DNA of 64,000 bases from CBDCCV01 sp965215025. Lineage in GTDB: Bacteria; Bacteroidota; Rhodothermia; Rhodothermales; Salinibacteraceae. The notes beneath the pieces were generated by a model that had not been told where the DNA came from, made no database searches, and saw only the letters and a list, made by a program, of their open reading frames with translations. Location: positions 310,001-374,000 of the forward strand of contig CBDCCV010000002.1 in the NCBI GenBank assembly GCA_965215025.1, given 5' to 3'. The position numbers and the translations under genes are program-made. The number at the start of each line of letters is the position of its first letter. Position 1 is the first letter of the stretch. Positions 1 to 8,592 of the stretch are shown piece by piece.

Positions 1-87
1 GACTTCGTGGTTTTCATCTTTGAGAAGCGTCTTTAGAAGCAGTAGCGTTGTGCCCTTCCGGGCGGGTATGGATGCGTGGAAGTAGAA

Positions 88-132
88 AAGTGTGGACGTG
101 TTTGCCGCTCGCCCAAAACCACATCCACACTT
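88..132 (-). terminator. Inverted repeat downstream of the aldehyde dehydrogenase gene
   Basis: Arms AAGTGTGGACGTG (88-100) and CACATCCACACTT (120-132) pair with one mismatch around a 19-base loop. The structure lies just past the stop codon of the leftward aldehyde dehydrogenase gene, so it may act as its terminator. There is no clear T-run, so this is tentative. Confidence 0.35.
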
Positions 133-146
133 CCATACCTCCACAC

Positions 147-1610
147 CTAAAGCCAGCGCATCACGCCGTCGATGATCCGGCGGGCGGCAGAACCGTAGGG
201 CGGATACAGGAACTGCACGGCGGCGGAGCCGAGCGTGCGCCTGAGGACGGCGCGCTCGTTCGAGAAGGCCTTGAAGCCGGCCTCGCCGTGGCTGCGCCCG
301 ATGCCGCTGTACCCCGCCCCGCCAAACGGCAGCGCCGGGTTGAGGTAGTGCAGGATCGTCTCGTTGATGGCCGTGCCGCCGGTGCTCGTGCGCTCCAGCA
401 CCTCGTTGGCGCGCGCGCCATCGCTGGTGAAGAGGTAGAGGGCCAGCGGGTTGGGCCTCTCGTTGATGAGGTCGAGCGCTTCGGGCAGACGCTCGTACGT
501 GAGGACGGGCAGCACGGGGCCGAAGATTTCTTCGTCCATGATGCGGCTCTCGCGCGGCACATCCGTCAAGACGGTGGGGGCGAGGTAGCGCTCCTCGGCA
601 CTGGCCTGGCCGCCAGCGGCGATGCGGGCGCCGTCCGCGGTGGCCTCTTCCAAAAGCGATTGGACGCGCTCGAAGTGCTTCTCGTTGACGAGGCGCGCGT
701 AGTCGGGCGTCGTCTGACGCGCGTCGGGCGTCTCACCGTAGAAACTGCGGATGGACTGGCCGAGCGCTGCGACAAGATCGGCTTCTTGGCTTTCGTGGAC
801 GAGCACGTAGTCAGGCGCGATGCACGTCTGCCCCGCGTTGGTGAACTTACCCCAGGCGATCTTACGCGCGGCGTCCTCCACGTCCGCCGTCTCATCCACA
901 ATCGCGGGCGACTTGCCGCCCAGCTCGAGCGTGACGGAAGCCAGATGCTCCGCCGCCGCCTTCATCACGCGCTTCCCGATCTCCGGGCTGCCGGTAAAGA
1001 AGATGTGGTCAAACGGTTTTTGCAGAAGCGCCTCGGCCACGGCCTTATCGCCCTCGAAGAGCGTAACCTCGCGCGGATCGAAGCACGCCTCTACGATTTC
1101 CTCTAAAAGCGCAGAGACGTTCGGCGTCATCTCGGACGGCTTCACGATGGCGCTGTTGCCGGCCGCCAAGGCCGAGACGAGCGGGCCGAGCGTGAGCGTA
1201 ACCGGGTAGTTCCACGGCGCGATGATGAGCACGACGCCCTTCGGCTCGTAGCGCACCTCCGAGACCGTCCCCAAAAGCACGGGGGGCGTGGAGACGCGCC
1301 TGGACTTCATCCAGCTTTTGAGATGCTTGACGGCGTAGTCGATCTCGTCGAGCGTGGGGCGGATCTCGGAGAGGTCCACCTCCTCGGGCGGCTTGCGGAA
1401 GTCGGCGTAGCAGGCGGCCTGGAGGTCGGCGCGGCGCTTGACGAGCGTCTTGCGCAAGAGCCGCAGCCGGGCGATGCGCTCGTCAGCCGTGGTGCGCTCG
1501 GTGGTCCGCTGGAACGCGCGCTGTGCCGCAAACGCGCGGGCGATGGCGTCCTCGGAGGCATCGGCGGGAGCATCGTGCGCGGCGGTGGAAACGGCGGGGG
1601 CGTCGGCCAT
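147..1610 (-). CDS. Aldehyde dehydrogenase, class 3-like (NAD(P)+-dependent)
   Basis: Predicted to oxidise an aldehyde to its carboxylate using NAD(P)+. The 487-residue protein has the ALDH landmarks in order: APWNYP in the cofactor domain, FTGSPEIGK, the general-base glutamate in VTLELGGKSP, the catalytic cysteine in FTNAGQTCIAPDY, and the EIFGPVLPV and PFGGAGYSGIG segments. Length and the hydrophobic, tyrosine-containing tail (VQFLYPPYG) resemble class 3 fatty-aldehyde dehydrogenases; substrate is not predictable from sequence. The ATG at 1610 follows a C-rich leader without Shine-Dalgarno. It is divergent from the nicotinamidase gene; a palindrome and a dispersed repeat lie between them. 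Confidence 0.93.
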   Translation of the reverse strand: MADAPAVSTAAHDAPADASEDAIARAFAAQRAFQRTTERTTADERIARLRLLRKTLVKRRADLQAACYADFRKPPEEVDLSEIRPTLDEIDYAVKHLKSWMKSRRVSTPPVLLGTVSEVRYEPKGVVLIIAPWNYPVTLTLGPLVSALAAGNSAIVKPSEMTPNVSALLEEIVEACFDPREVTLFEGDKAVAEALLQKPFDHIFFTGSPEIGKRVMKAAAEHLASVTLELGGKSPAIVDETADVEDAARKIAWGKFTNAGQTCIAPDYVLVHESQEADLVAALGQSIRSFYGETPDARQTTPDYARLVNEKHFERVQSLLEEATADGARIAAGGQASAEERYLAPTVLTDVPRESRIMDEEIFGPVLPVLTYERLPEALDLINERPNPLALYLFTSDGARANEVLERTSTGGTAINETILHYLNPALPFGGAGYSGIGRSHGEAGFKAFSNERAVLRRTLGSAAVQFLYPPYGSAARRIIDGVMRWL

Positions 1611-1646
1611 GATCAGGAAGGGGGGAAGCGGGCGAGCAGGGGCGGC

Positions 1647-1694
1647 GTAGGGGCGTGATGAGGCCGAAGGTCATGCCTCTGGTACGTCACGCCC
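1647..1694. repeat. Family A dispersed palindromic repeat (48-bp form)
   Basis: Begins GTAGGGGCGTGA and ends TCACGCCC, which pair as a hairpin; the centre holds AGGCCGAAGGTCATGCCT. It matches the copy at 8459-8506 over all 48 positions with about six differences. Two of these differences (G to A in the left arm, C to T in the right arm) keep the pairing. Confidence 0.8.
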
Positions 1695-1705
1695 TCTTGA
1701 AAGAA

Positions 1706-1720
1706 GTTAACGCCGTTAAC
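1706..1720. promoter_or_regulatory. Candidate operator, palindrome GTTAACGCCGTTAAC
   Basis: Perfect 7-bp arms (GTTAACG/CGTTAAC) around one base, in the divergent region between the aldehyde dehydrogenase gene (start 1610) and the nicotinamidase gene (start 1899). The symmetry and position suggest a regulator site. The binding protein is unknown. Confidence 0.35.
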
Positions 1721-1898
1721 GAACGGGGCAGCAGGAGGTTCGCAAGGCGGCTTCTGCGCGCGGCAGGGACGACGATGCCGCGCGGCCTCGGGGTGGCAAC
1801 GGCGCGCGGAACCGCTCGCCGCGCGCCGATCTACCAAACACGGACCCCGCCGCGCAAGATTCCCGCGTGCCCTTCCCCGTTTTCCCACCCCCGCTCCC

Positions 1899-2525
1899 AT
1901 GAAAAGCGCCCTGCTCATCATCGACCTGCAAAACGACTTCTGTCCCGGCGGCGCCTTGGCCGTGCCCGAGGGCGACGAGATCGTCCCCACCGTCAACCGC
2001 CTGGCCGAGCGCTTCGACCACGTGCTCCAGACGCAGGACTGGCACCCCGCCGGCCACCGCTCCTTCGCCTCCGCCCACGACGGCAAGGCGCCGATGGATT
2101 CTATCCGGATGGACTACGGCGAGCAGATCCTCTGGCCCGACCACTGCATCCAGGGCACCGAGGGCGCGGCGTTCCACCCCGACCTCGACACCACGCGCAC
2201 CGAACTGATCCTCCGCAAAGGTTTCCGGCCGGAGATCGACTCGTACTCCGCCTTCTACGAGAACGACCACGAAACGCCCACCGGCCTGACGAGCTACCTG
2301 CGCGAGCGCGGCATCGAGGCGCTCTACCTCTGCGGCCTCGCGGCGGACTTCTGCGTGCGGTGGTCGGCGGTGGACGGGCGGAAAGAGGGCTTCGGCGTGT
2401 TCGTCATTGAGGACGCCACGCGCGGCATCGACCAGGACGGCTCGCTGGCCGAGGCGTGGAAGGCGATGAACGGGGCCGGCGTGCAGGCGATCTCTGCCGA
2501 GGCGGCGCTGGCTGAGCAGGCGTAA
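1899..2525 (+). CDS. pncA: Nicotinamidase/pyrazinamidase
   Basis: Hydrolyses nicotinamide to nicotinate and ammonia in NAD+ salvage; cytoplasmic. The 208-residue isochorismatase-like protein is close to the usual length of about 210. The catalytic triad is visible: Asp9 (LLIIDLQNDF), Lys107 (ILRKGF) and Cys152 (GLAADFCV). The metal ligands lie in TQDWHPAGH (Asp47, His49, His53). The start is preceded by TTTTCCCACCCCCGCTCCC, a C-rich leader without Shine-Dalgarno. It stands alone, divergent from the aldehyde dehydrogenase gene. Confidence 0.95.
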   Translation: MKSALLIIDLQNDFCPGGALAVPEGDEIVPTVNRLAERFDHVLQTQDWHPAGHRSFASAHDGKAPMDSIRMDYGEQILWPDHCIQGTEGAAFHPDLDTTRTELILRKGFRPEIDSYSAFYENDHETPTGLTSYLRERGIEALYLCGLAADFCVRWSAVDGRKEGFGVFVIEDATRGIDQDGSLAEAWKAMNGAGVQAISAEAALAEQA

Positions 2526-2796
2526 AGCGCTGGCCGGGCGTTACCTCGCCTACGCGCATGTGACCCTTAAGCAACTACATTGCCACTCGGCGAACTGACA
2601 CTCGGCAAAGTGCTTCAAGGTCTGCATTCGACGCCTCGCGTCTCGCTTTGGCTCCATTACCGCTCGTTAGAAGATAGCCTGTCGGGGCAGAGTAAGTGGA
2701 GACGGAACATGCAAAGGCAAAGCAAGCACAGGCTGCGCGGTAGGTACGTCCCCCGCCGGCCCATTCGCCACATCACAGATTTCCCCGCTCCCCGCT

Positions 2797-4593
2797 ATGA
2801 ATACGCTACTCCTGAAGACCCGCCGGCTTTGCGCTGCGGCGCTGGCCGCCTTTATGCTGATCGGCGCTCTGCCGCAGCCTGCGCAGGCGCAAGGCGCTGA
2901 GCCGAACCTCGGCCCGGACGTACAGGCCTCCGACCCGATGCAGATTCAGCCCGCCGGCCCGGAGCCGGAGTGGGCGCCCACGATTGACCCGCAGATGCTG
3001 GCCGTGATCGAGCAGTTCCTCGCCTCCGAGCCGCCTACGCCGCTCACGCAGCTCTCCGCCTTCCAGCTCAGAAACGCCGTGCTGCCGGCCGGAGCCGTGC
3101 TCGAGCTGCTCGCAAAAACCGGCCCCCCGGCGCAGCAGCCGCAGACGGACGTCGCCCACCGCGTCCTCGATGTCGGTCCGGAAGACGGCCTGCTCGTGCG
3201 CACGTACACGCCGCTCGACGCGGGCGAGGAGCCGCTTCCCGTCATCGTTTACTACCACGGCGGCGGCTGGGTCATCGCCGATTTGGACACGTACGAGGCC
3301 TCGGCCGAGGCGCTGGCGGCCAAGACGGGCGCCGTGGTCGTCTCCGTGGCGTACCGGCAAGCGCCGGAGCACGAGTACCCCACCGCGCATGAGGACGCCT
3401 TTGCCGCCTACCAGTGGGTCACCGAAAACGCCGACAGCCTCGGCGGCGACCCCGAGCGCATCGCCACCGCGGGCGAGAGCGCGGGCGGCAACCTCGCCGT
3501 GGCCGTGGCGCTCATGGCCGAAGAGCGCGGCGCCCCGATGCCCGCGCACGTCCTGGCCGTCTACCCCGTGGCCGACGGCGACGTCCAGTCGGAGTCGTAC
3601 GACGAGTACGCCAACGCCGTCCCGCTCAACCGCCCGCTCATGGAGTGGTTCTTCGACCGCTACACGCCGCGCTGGCAGCAGAACGAGCGCCCGCTCATCG
3701 CCCTCGTAGACGCCGAGTACACCGGCGATTTCCCCTCCACGACCATCATCAACGCCGAGATCGACCCGCTCCGCGCCGAAGGCGAAGCGCTGGCGCAACG
3801 TCTTGAAGAGGCCGGCGTCGATGTGGAGCAGCAGACGTTCGGCGGCGTCACGCACGAGTTCTTCGGCATGGCCGCGCTTTTAGAGCAGGCCGCCGAGGCG
3901 CAGGACCTGGCCGCGCGCCGCCTCCAGAGCGCCTTCGGCTCTGGCGCGATGTCCGACACGGGCATGGCCGATACCACCGCCGCCATGCAGATGACGCGAG
4001 ACGGGGAGATGGAGATGGCCGATGATGAGGAGACGGAGATGCCTCCCGACACCGCCACGGCGCCGCCTGACACATCGATGATGGAGTCCGAGATGGCGGA
4101 CCCCGACACCTCAATGGACGCGGACGCGACGACGATGGCGTCTGACGCTGCGTCAGTGGGCGCCGCCACGCCATCGGACACGACGATGCAGGGCGCCGGC
4201 GGCAGCGCGCGCCTCATGACGGCCGAAGACGCCGAACTCGGCACCTACCTCACCGATGCCGAGGGCCGCGCCCTCTACCTCTTCAAAGCCGACTCGGCCG
4301 GTACGAGCGCGTGCTACGACGCCTGCGCTGAGGCGTGGCCGCCGCTCTTCACGCAAGGCGAGCCGCAAGCCGGCAGCGGCGTAGAGGCCAACATGCTCGG
4401 CACGCTCGAGCGCGAGGACGGGCAGATGCAGGTCACCTACGGCGGTCATCCGCTCTACTACTTCGCCCGCGACGCAGGCCCCGGCCAGACGCAGGGCCAG
4501 GACGTGATGGGCTTCGGCGCCGAGTGGTACCTCGTTTCCCCCGGCGGCGAGGAGGTCCACGGCGAGGAGATGGAGGAAGACGGCGAGCGGTAA
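2797..4593 (+). CDS. Secreted alpha/beta-hydrolase (HSL-type esterase) fused to a COG4315-type domain
   Basis: A 598-residue protein in three parts. After a signal peptide (about 1-33, ending AQAQG), residues 115-380 form a hormone-sensitive-lipase-type esterase: oxyanion motif HGGGW (154-158), nucleophile Ser228 in GESAGG, Asp323 in EIDPLRAEGE and His353 in GVTHEFFG. Residues about 385-465 are a low-complexity Met/Asp/Glu/Thr linker. Residues about 480-585 resemble the secreted repeat of unknown function (COG4315, Lipoprotein_15 type): LGTYLTDAEGRALYLF, CYDACAEAWPP, and YGGHPLYYFARD. Each half is convincing alone; the fusion is unusual. It probably acts in the periplasm or at the cell surface on an ester of unknown identity. 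A strong hairpin follows. Confidence 0.87.
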   Translation: MNTLLLKTRRLCAAALAAFMLIGALPQPAQAQGAEPNLGPDVQASDPMQIQPAGPEPEWAPTIDPQMLAVIEQFLASEPPTPLTQLSAFQLRNAVLPAGAVLELLAKTGPPAQQPQTDVAHRVLDVGPEDGLLVRTYTPLDAGEEPLPVIVYYHGGGWVIADLDTYEASAEALAAKTGAVVVSVAYRQAPEHEYPTAHEDAFAAYQWVTENADSLGGDPERIATAGESAGGNLAVAVALMAEERGAPMPAHVLAVYPVADGDVQSESYDEYANAVPLNRPLMEWFFDRYTPRWQQNERPLIALVDAEYTGDFPSTTIINAEIDPLRAEGEALAQRLEEAGVDVEQQTFGGVTHEFFGMAALLEQAAEAQDLAARRLQSAFGSGAMSDTGMADTTAAMQMTRDGEMEMADDEETEMPPDTATAPPDTSMMESEMADPDTSMDADATTMASDAASVGAATPSDTTMQGAGGSARLMTAEDAELGTYLTDAEGRALYLFKADSAGTSACYDACAEAWPPLFTQGEPQAGSGVEANMLGTLEREDGQMQVTYGGHPLYYFARDAGPGQTQGQDVMGFGAEWYLVSPGGEEVHGEEMEEDGER

Positions 4594-4620
4594 ATTCGCC
4601 GCTCCTTCTCCGCAGGGCGC

Positions 4621-4660
4621 AAACGCCCGCAGCAAGGCGCGATGCCTGCTGCGGGCGTTT
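4621..4660 (+). terminator. Rho-independent-type terminator after the esterase fusion gene
   Basis: Perfect 14-bp arms AAACGCCCGCAGCA (4621-4634) and TGCTGCGGGCGTTT (4647-4660), extended inside by GGC/GCC. It begins 27 bases after the stop codon at 4593. The T-run is short. Confidence 0.75.
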
Positions 4661-4741
4661 CGTGTTTGACTTGCAGTGGTCGCTGGTTCAGTCTGGTAGC
4701 GGCTCAGTGCTCAGGCAAGCTCTAATTGATAAGCTGTCATG

Positions 4742-4848
4742 GCGAAAGCCTGCCCCGGCACCGGGGAGCCGAGAGGCGACGCGGCAATCTCGTCAAGCCC
4801 TGTGACATTCCGGAGGAGATTGCCCCGTAGAGCGGGACAGGCTTTCGC
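4742..4848. repeat. Nested inverted repeat, GCAATCTC/GAGATTGC type
   Basis: Outer arms GCGAAAGCCTG (4742-4752) and CAGGCTTTCGC (4838-4848) and inner arms GGCAATCTC (4783-4791) and GAGATTGCC (4816-4824) are perfect. CGCTCGCAATGGCAA follows. It resembles a dispersed repeat type known from many bacterial genomes. With the terminator it accounts for most of the gene-free stretch 4594-5056; I see nothing else there. Confidence 0.65.
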
Positions 4849-5056
4849 GGCGCTCGCAATGGCAACCCGTCACTTCGGATTTGCCTATGCACTCAGTCCT
4901 TTTCTCTAAAAGTGGTGAGCGCGGAGGGCGTCGTCGTACCGGCCGCTCCTCAGGCACCACTTCTTAAACCGGCGACCGGAACCGCAGGGGCAGAGGTCGT
5001 CCCTGCCGAGCTTCTCTGTCAACTCCTTGAGCCGTGGACAGTGCGCTGGCCTCTCT

Positions 5057-6001
5057 TCACTCTCTGTCGCGTACCACTAAACCTTTCGTTGTGCCAAGCA
5101 GCAAACGTCCATCGCGCGAGAAACTCATATCCAAGAATTCCGCTTCTGAGTTCGGGGCAAACACCGAGACTCTTTTCCACTTTCCCCCTTTCAGTCTTGC
5201 AAGCGAATGCTTCGACGCAACCCAGACCTCTCCCTCAAAGCTGGCAACGTGATAAAGCTCTTCTAACGGCGGCACGGGTCTTATTTCTCTCGCGGACTGG
5301 CGTCTCGGATCAATCTCGAAGACTTCACCGAAGGCTGACGCGGCCCATATTTGCTCGTCCTTGCCTTGATAAAGATCGGTCATTCTACTCAAGTGCTTGC
5401 CGGCTTCATCAGCTTCCACCACGTCCCACGATTGTCCGTCAAACACGTTGAGTCCAAACTCCGTCGCTGTCCACACCTGATCAAGGCGATCCACCAAGAG
5501 GGCCGAAATCCGACCTTGGATCAGACCGTGGGCAACTCCAAAATGCGTCGCGCGCCGTCCTGACAGCTTCAGGACTAAAGGGTCCAGCTTCCCCAGGCCG
5601 CCTGCCACCCAAATGTTTCCTTTCGAATCCGAGGCCAAGCCTACGAGAAGGTCTGTCTCTTTTTTCAGGGGTACGCGGTACCAGCGTTCTCCATCGAAAC
5701 GCACCAAGGCATTACGTCCGGTAATCCATAGCTGTCCGCGAGGATCTTTCGTAAGATCGGTGAATGCGTGGCCCTGCCCTCCATCGTCTGGTTTGATGGA
5801 GAAGAGGGAGTCGCTGTCCAGATCGATCCGAAGGATTCCGTCGTAGGTGGTGATCCAGTAGGTGTTAGACGTGGCTTCAAGAACGGATGATACGGCTTGC
5901 TCTCCCAGCGCACGGAATTTGTAGAATTCGTGGTTCTGCGCAAACGCGCTAACCGATGGGAGGACTGTGAGAAGGAGCAGTGCAAGCTTTGCAATCTTCA
6001 T
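5057..6001 (-). CDS. Secreted beta-propeller protein (two-component regulator propeller repeats)
   Basis: 314 residues from the ATG at 6001, which starts a good signal peptide (MKIAKLALLLLTVLPSVSAFAQ); an upstream in-frame extension lacks such a feature. The rest is a series of roughly 40-50-residue blades with the pattern D..G.LWI....L..FDG..W (for example DPRGQLWITGRNALVRFDG and DRLDQVWTATEFGLNVFDG), as in Reg_prop sensor domains of Bacteroidota. No histidine kinase or DNA-binding domain is attached, so this is a stand-alone periplasmic or surface propeller. Its role is unknown; no partner kinase lies nearby. Confidence 0.8.
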   Translation of the reverse strand: MKIAKLALLLLTVLPSVSAFAQNHEFYKFRALGEQAVSSVLEATSNTYWITTYDGILRIDLDSDSLFSIKPDDGGQGHAFTDLTKDPRGQLWITGRNALVRFDGERWYRVPLKKETDLLVGLASDSKGNIWVAGGLGKLDPLVLKLSGRRATHFGVAHGLIQGRISALLVDRLDQVWTATEFGLNVFDGQSWDVVEADEAGKHLSRMTDLYQGKDEQIWAASAFGEVFEIDPRRQSAREIRPVPPLEELYHVASFEGEVWVASKHSLARLKGGKWKRVSVFAPNSEAEFLDMSFSRDGRLLLGTTKGLVVRDRE

Positions 6002-6172
6002 AACCGAACCGATAATTCGTACGGAAGCGCAGCTGTCAAGTGCTAACCGCCCGGAGCGAGACGTCGTGATCCAGAGCACCCTCGTGTGGGTAGATGCCCC
6101 TCCTCAGGGGCGGCGTGCACCGTATCGGGTGTTCGCGTAAGCATAACATGCAGTCGGCTCGCAAACAGACGC

Positions 6173-8371
6173 CTACCCGTCGTGAAACCGCTCGCCGCTT
6201 TCGGCCTTCTCGCGCAAAAGCTGCGGCGGGCGGAAGCGCTCGCCGTGCGCTTTTTGCAGGCGCTCGAAGCGCGTGAGGAGGGCCTGCGGCGTCTCGCGGT
6301 CGGCGTAGCGGAAGGGGCCGCCGCGGAAGGGCGGGAAACCGAGGCCGAAGACCGCGCCTAAGTCGCCGTCCGTGGGCGAGCGGAGGATGCCGTCCTGGAG
6401 GCAGTGAATCGCCTCGCCCATCATCGTCAAGGCCAGGCGTTCCTGGATGGCGGCCGGGGCGCGCTTCGTCCGGCTCGCCCCGCCGAAGAAGCCGTAGATG
6501 TCCTCGTTGAAACCCTTCTTCTGGTCGCGTCCCTTGTCGTCCTCTTCGTAGTGGTAGAAGCCCGTGCCGCTTTTCTGGCCAAGGTAGCCCGCCTGCGCGA
6601 GCGTTGCGGCCGAGCCGCTCGTCTGGAACGCGCGCCCGGCGAAGCTCCCCTTCTCAAAATAGCGGCTCATGACCTCCGTGATCTTCGCCGCCACGTCGAT
6701 GCCCACGAGGTCGAACAGCTCGAACGGCCCCATCGGGAAGCCGAAGTCCATCATCACGGCGTCGATCTGCTCGGCGTCGGCGCCTTCTTCTAAAAGCAGG
6801 AGCGCCTCGTTCATGTACAGCGCTAGGATGCGCGTGGTGTAAAAGCCGGGGCCGTCCTGGACGACGATGGGCGTCTTCCCCTGCCGCAGGCCCACGGCGT
6901 AGGCCGTCGCCAGCGCCTCGTCGGAGGTGTCCTCGGTGGCGATGATCTCCAAGAGCGGGATGCTCGGCACGGGGGAGAAGTAGTGCATCCCGAGGACGTT
7001 TTCGGGGCGCGCCGAGGCGCTTGCCAGATCGGCGATGGGGATGGAGGAGGTGTTCGAGGCGAAGATGCACTCTTCGGGTGCGGCGTTCTCCACGTCGCGC
7101 AGGACGCGGTGCTTGAGGTCGAGGCTTTCGGGCACGGCCTCGATCACGAGGTCGGCCTCGGCGAAGGCGTCGTAGCCGGCCACCGGGCGGGCGCGCTCGA
7201 GGATCTGGTCGCGCTCGAAGTCGGAGAGGATGCCTTTGCCGGCCTTCCGGCTCAGGCGCTCCCAGATGTGCTTGCGGCCTTGGGCGGCGTGCGCGAAGTC
7301 CTGGTCTTTGAGCAAGACGTTATAGCCGTTCTCGGCGCTCACCTGCGCGATGCCCGCGCCCATGAGGCCGGCCGCGCCCAGGACGCCCACCGTCCGCACC
7401 GCGCGCGCTTGGTCCTGGAGTGGGTTCTTCTCGGCGCCCTGCTTGGCGAAAAAGAGGCTCACCAAAGCCTTCGACTCCGGGGTAAAGGCCAGCTCGCCAA
7501 AATAACGCGCCTCCATCTCCAGGCCCCGCTCACGCCCGTCTTCGAGGCCGGCGCGGACGCATTCGATGATCTTGAACGGCGCCGGGTAGTTGCCGCGCGT
7601 CTTTTTCTGGACGTTCTTCTCGGCCTGCTGGTAGATGTAGCGGCGGCTGAGCGTGTTGCTCTCCAGGAGCCGATCCGTGAGCGAGAGCGGGTCGCGGTCT
7701 ACGTCGAGCGAGCCGTCGGCAAGCTGGCGGGCGGCGGTCGTGGCCGCGTGCAGGAGACCCGGCTTGTGGATGAGCGCGTCCACGAGGCCGATGCGCTTGG
7801 CCTTTTTCGGGTAGACGGTCTTCCCCGTGAGCATCATCTCGAACGCCTGTTGCAGGCCCACGAGGCGCGGCAGGTTCTGCGTCCCGCCGCCGCCGGGCAA
7901 GAGGCCAAGCTGCACCTCCGGCAGGGCCAGCTTCGTCTTCGGATGGTGTGTGGCGATGCGGTACGTGCAGGCGAGCGCCAGCTCCAGCCCGCCGCCCATG
8001 GCCGGCCCGTGGATGGCCGCCACGACGGGCTTCCCGATCCGCTCCACGCGTTCCAGGAGCCGATGCGAGGTGCGGCTGAGTGCCTCGGCCGCTTCCGGTC
8101 TGTCGAACTGTTGCAGCACCTTCAGGTCCGCCCCGGCGATGAACGTGTCTTCTTTTCCGCTGATGAACACCGCCGCCTGCGCCGCCGACTCGTGCTGGAT
8201 CACGTCGAACGCCTCGCCGATGGCGTCGAGCATGGCCGGCGAGATGGTGTTGACGCGGCTGTCGGCGTCGTCCATCCAGACGACGGCCACGCCATCCTCG
8301 ACCTCGACGCTGAGGAGGTTGGTTTCCATCGGGATCGGGCGGGCGTCGGGGTGCGGAGCGGTCGTTTCCAT
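6173..8371 (-). CDS. fadJ: Fatty acid oxidation complex alpha subunit (enoyl-CoA hydratase / 3-hydroxyacyl-CoA dehydrogenase)
   Basis: Bifunctional beta-oxidation enzyme of about 732 residues: hydration of enoyl-CoA, then NAD+-dependent oxidation of 3-hydroxyacyl-CoA. The N-terminal crotonase domain shows FIAGADLKVL, the oxyanion segment IHGPAMGGGLELAL and LPEVQLGLLPGGGG, which carry both catalytic glutamates. The dehydrogenase half starts with the NAD fold VGVLGAAGLMGAGIAQ and contains SNTSSIPI and GMHYFSPV. I take the ATG at 8371 because the longer frame runs through the palindromic repeat at 8401-8429; the ATG at 8329 is an alternative. It lies downstream of fadI on the same strand. Confidence 0.93.
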   Translation of the reverse strand: METTAPHPDARPIPMETNLLSVEVEDGVAVVWMDDADSRVNTISPAMLDAIGEAFDVIQHESAAQAAVFISGKEDTFIAGADLKVLQQFDRPEAAEALSRTSHRLLERVERIGKPVVAAIHGPAMGGGLELALACTYRIATHHPKTKLALPEVQLGLLPGGGGTQNLPRLVGLQQAFEMMLTGKTVYPKKAKRIGLVDALIHKPGLLHAATTAARQLADGSLDVDRDPLSLTDRLLESNTLSRRYIYQQAEKNVQKKTRGNYPAPFKIIECVRAGLEDGRERGLEMEARYFGELAFTPESKALVSLFFAKQGAEKNPLQDQARAVRTVGVLGAAGLMGAGIAQVSAENGYNVLLKDQDFAHAAQGRKHIWERLSRKAGKGILSDFERDQILERARPVAGYDAFAEADLVIEAVPESLDLKHRVLRDVENAAPEECIFASNTSSIPIADLASASARPENVLGMHYFSPVPSIPLLEIIATEDTSDEALATAYAVGLRQGKTPIVVQDGPGFYTTRILALYMNEALLLLEEGADAEQIDAVMMDFGFPMGPFELFDLVGIDVAAKITEVMSRYFEKGSFAGRAFQTSGSAATLAQAGYLGQKSGTGFYHYEEDDKGRDQKKGFNEDIYGFFGGASRTKRAPAAIQERLALTMMGEAIHCLQDGILRSPTDGDLGAVFGLGFPPFRGGPFRYADRETPQALLTRFERLQKAHGERFRPPQLLREKAESGERFHDG

Positions 8372-8400
8372 GAGGCTTAGCGGGGTTGCAAGATTCGGAC

Positions 8401-8429
8401 GTAGGGGCACACCGGCGGTGTGCCCGTAC
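8401..8429. repeat. Family A dispersed palindromic repeat
   Basis: Left end GTAGGGGCACACCG pairs with CGGTGTGCCCGTAC at the right end. It is one of three family A copies in the 221-bp gap between fadI and fadJ. Confidence 0.75.
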
Positions 8430-8458
8430 AGCAAAAGGCGAAAACGCAAGATCAAGAC

Positions 8459-8506
8459 GTAGGGGCATGATTAGGCCGAAGGTCATGCCTGTGGTGCATC
8501 ATGCCC
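8459..8506. repeat. Family A dispersed palindromic repeat (48-bp form)
   Basis: Homologous along its whole length to 1647-1694. Arms GTAGGGGCATGAT and ATCATGCCC pair, and the central AGGCCGAAGGTCATGCCT is identical in both copies. Confidence 0.8.
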
Positions 8507-8558
8507 AAAGGCAGCGGGCGGTACGGTGGGTTTCAGGCGCTATGCCTGGAGAGCGGCG

Positions 8559-8582
8559 GTAGGGGCGCGAGGCGCCACGCCC
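8559..8582. repeat. Family A dispersed palindromic repeat, imperfect
   Basis: Begins GTAGGGGCGCGAGG and ends CGCCACGCCC, a degenerate palindrome of the same type. It ends 10 bases from the 3' end of fadI. Confidence 0.55.
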
Positions 8583-8592
8583 TCAGGCGGCG

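Noticed and set aside
48..1106. Plus-strand frame across the aldehyde dehydrogenase gene
   Set aside because: Shadow frame; the minus-strand protein has complete ALDH motifs.
2580..2900. Possible 106-codon gene before the esterase fusion
   Set aside because: Starts with a non-ATG codon, overlaps the esterase signal peptide region, and shows no domain.
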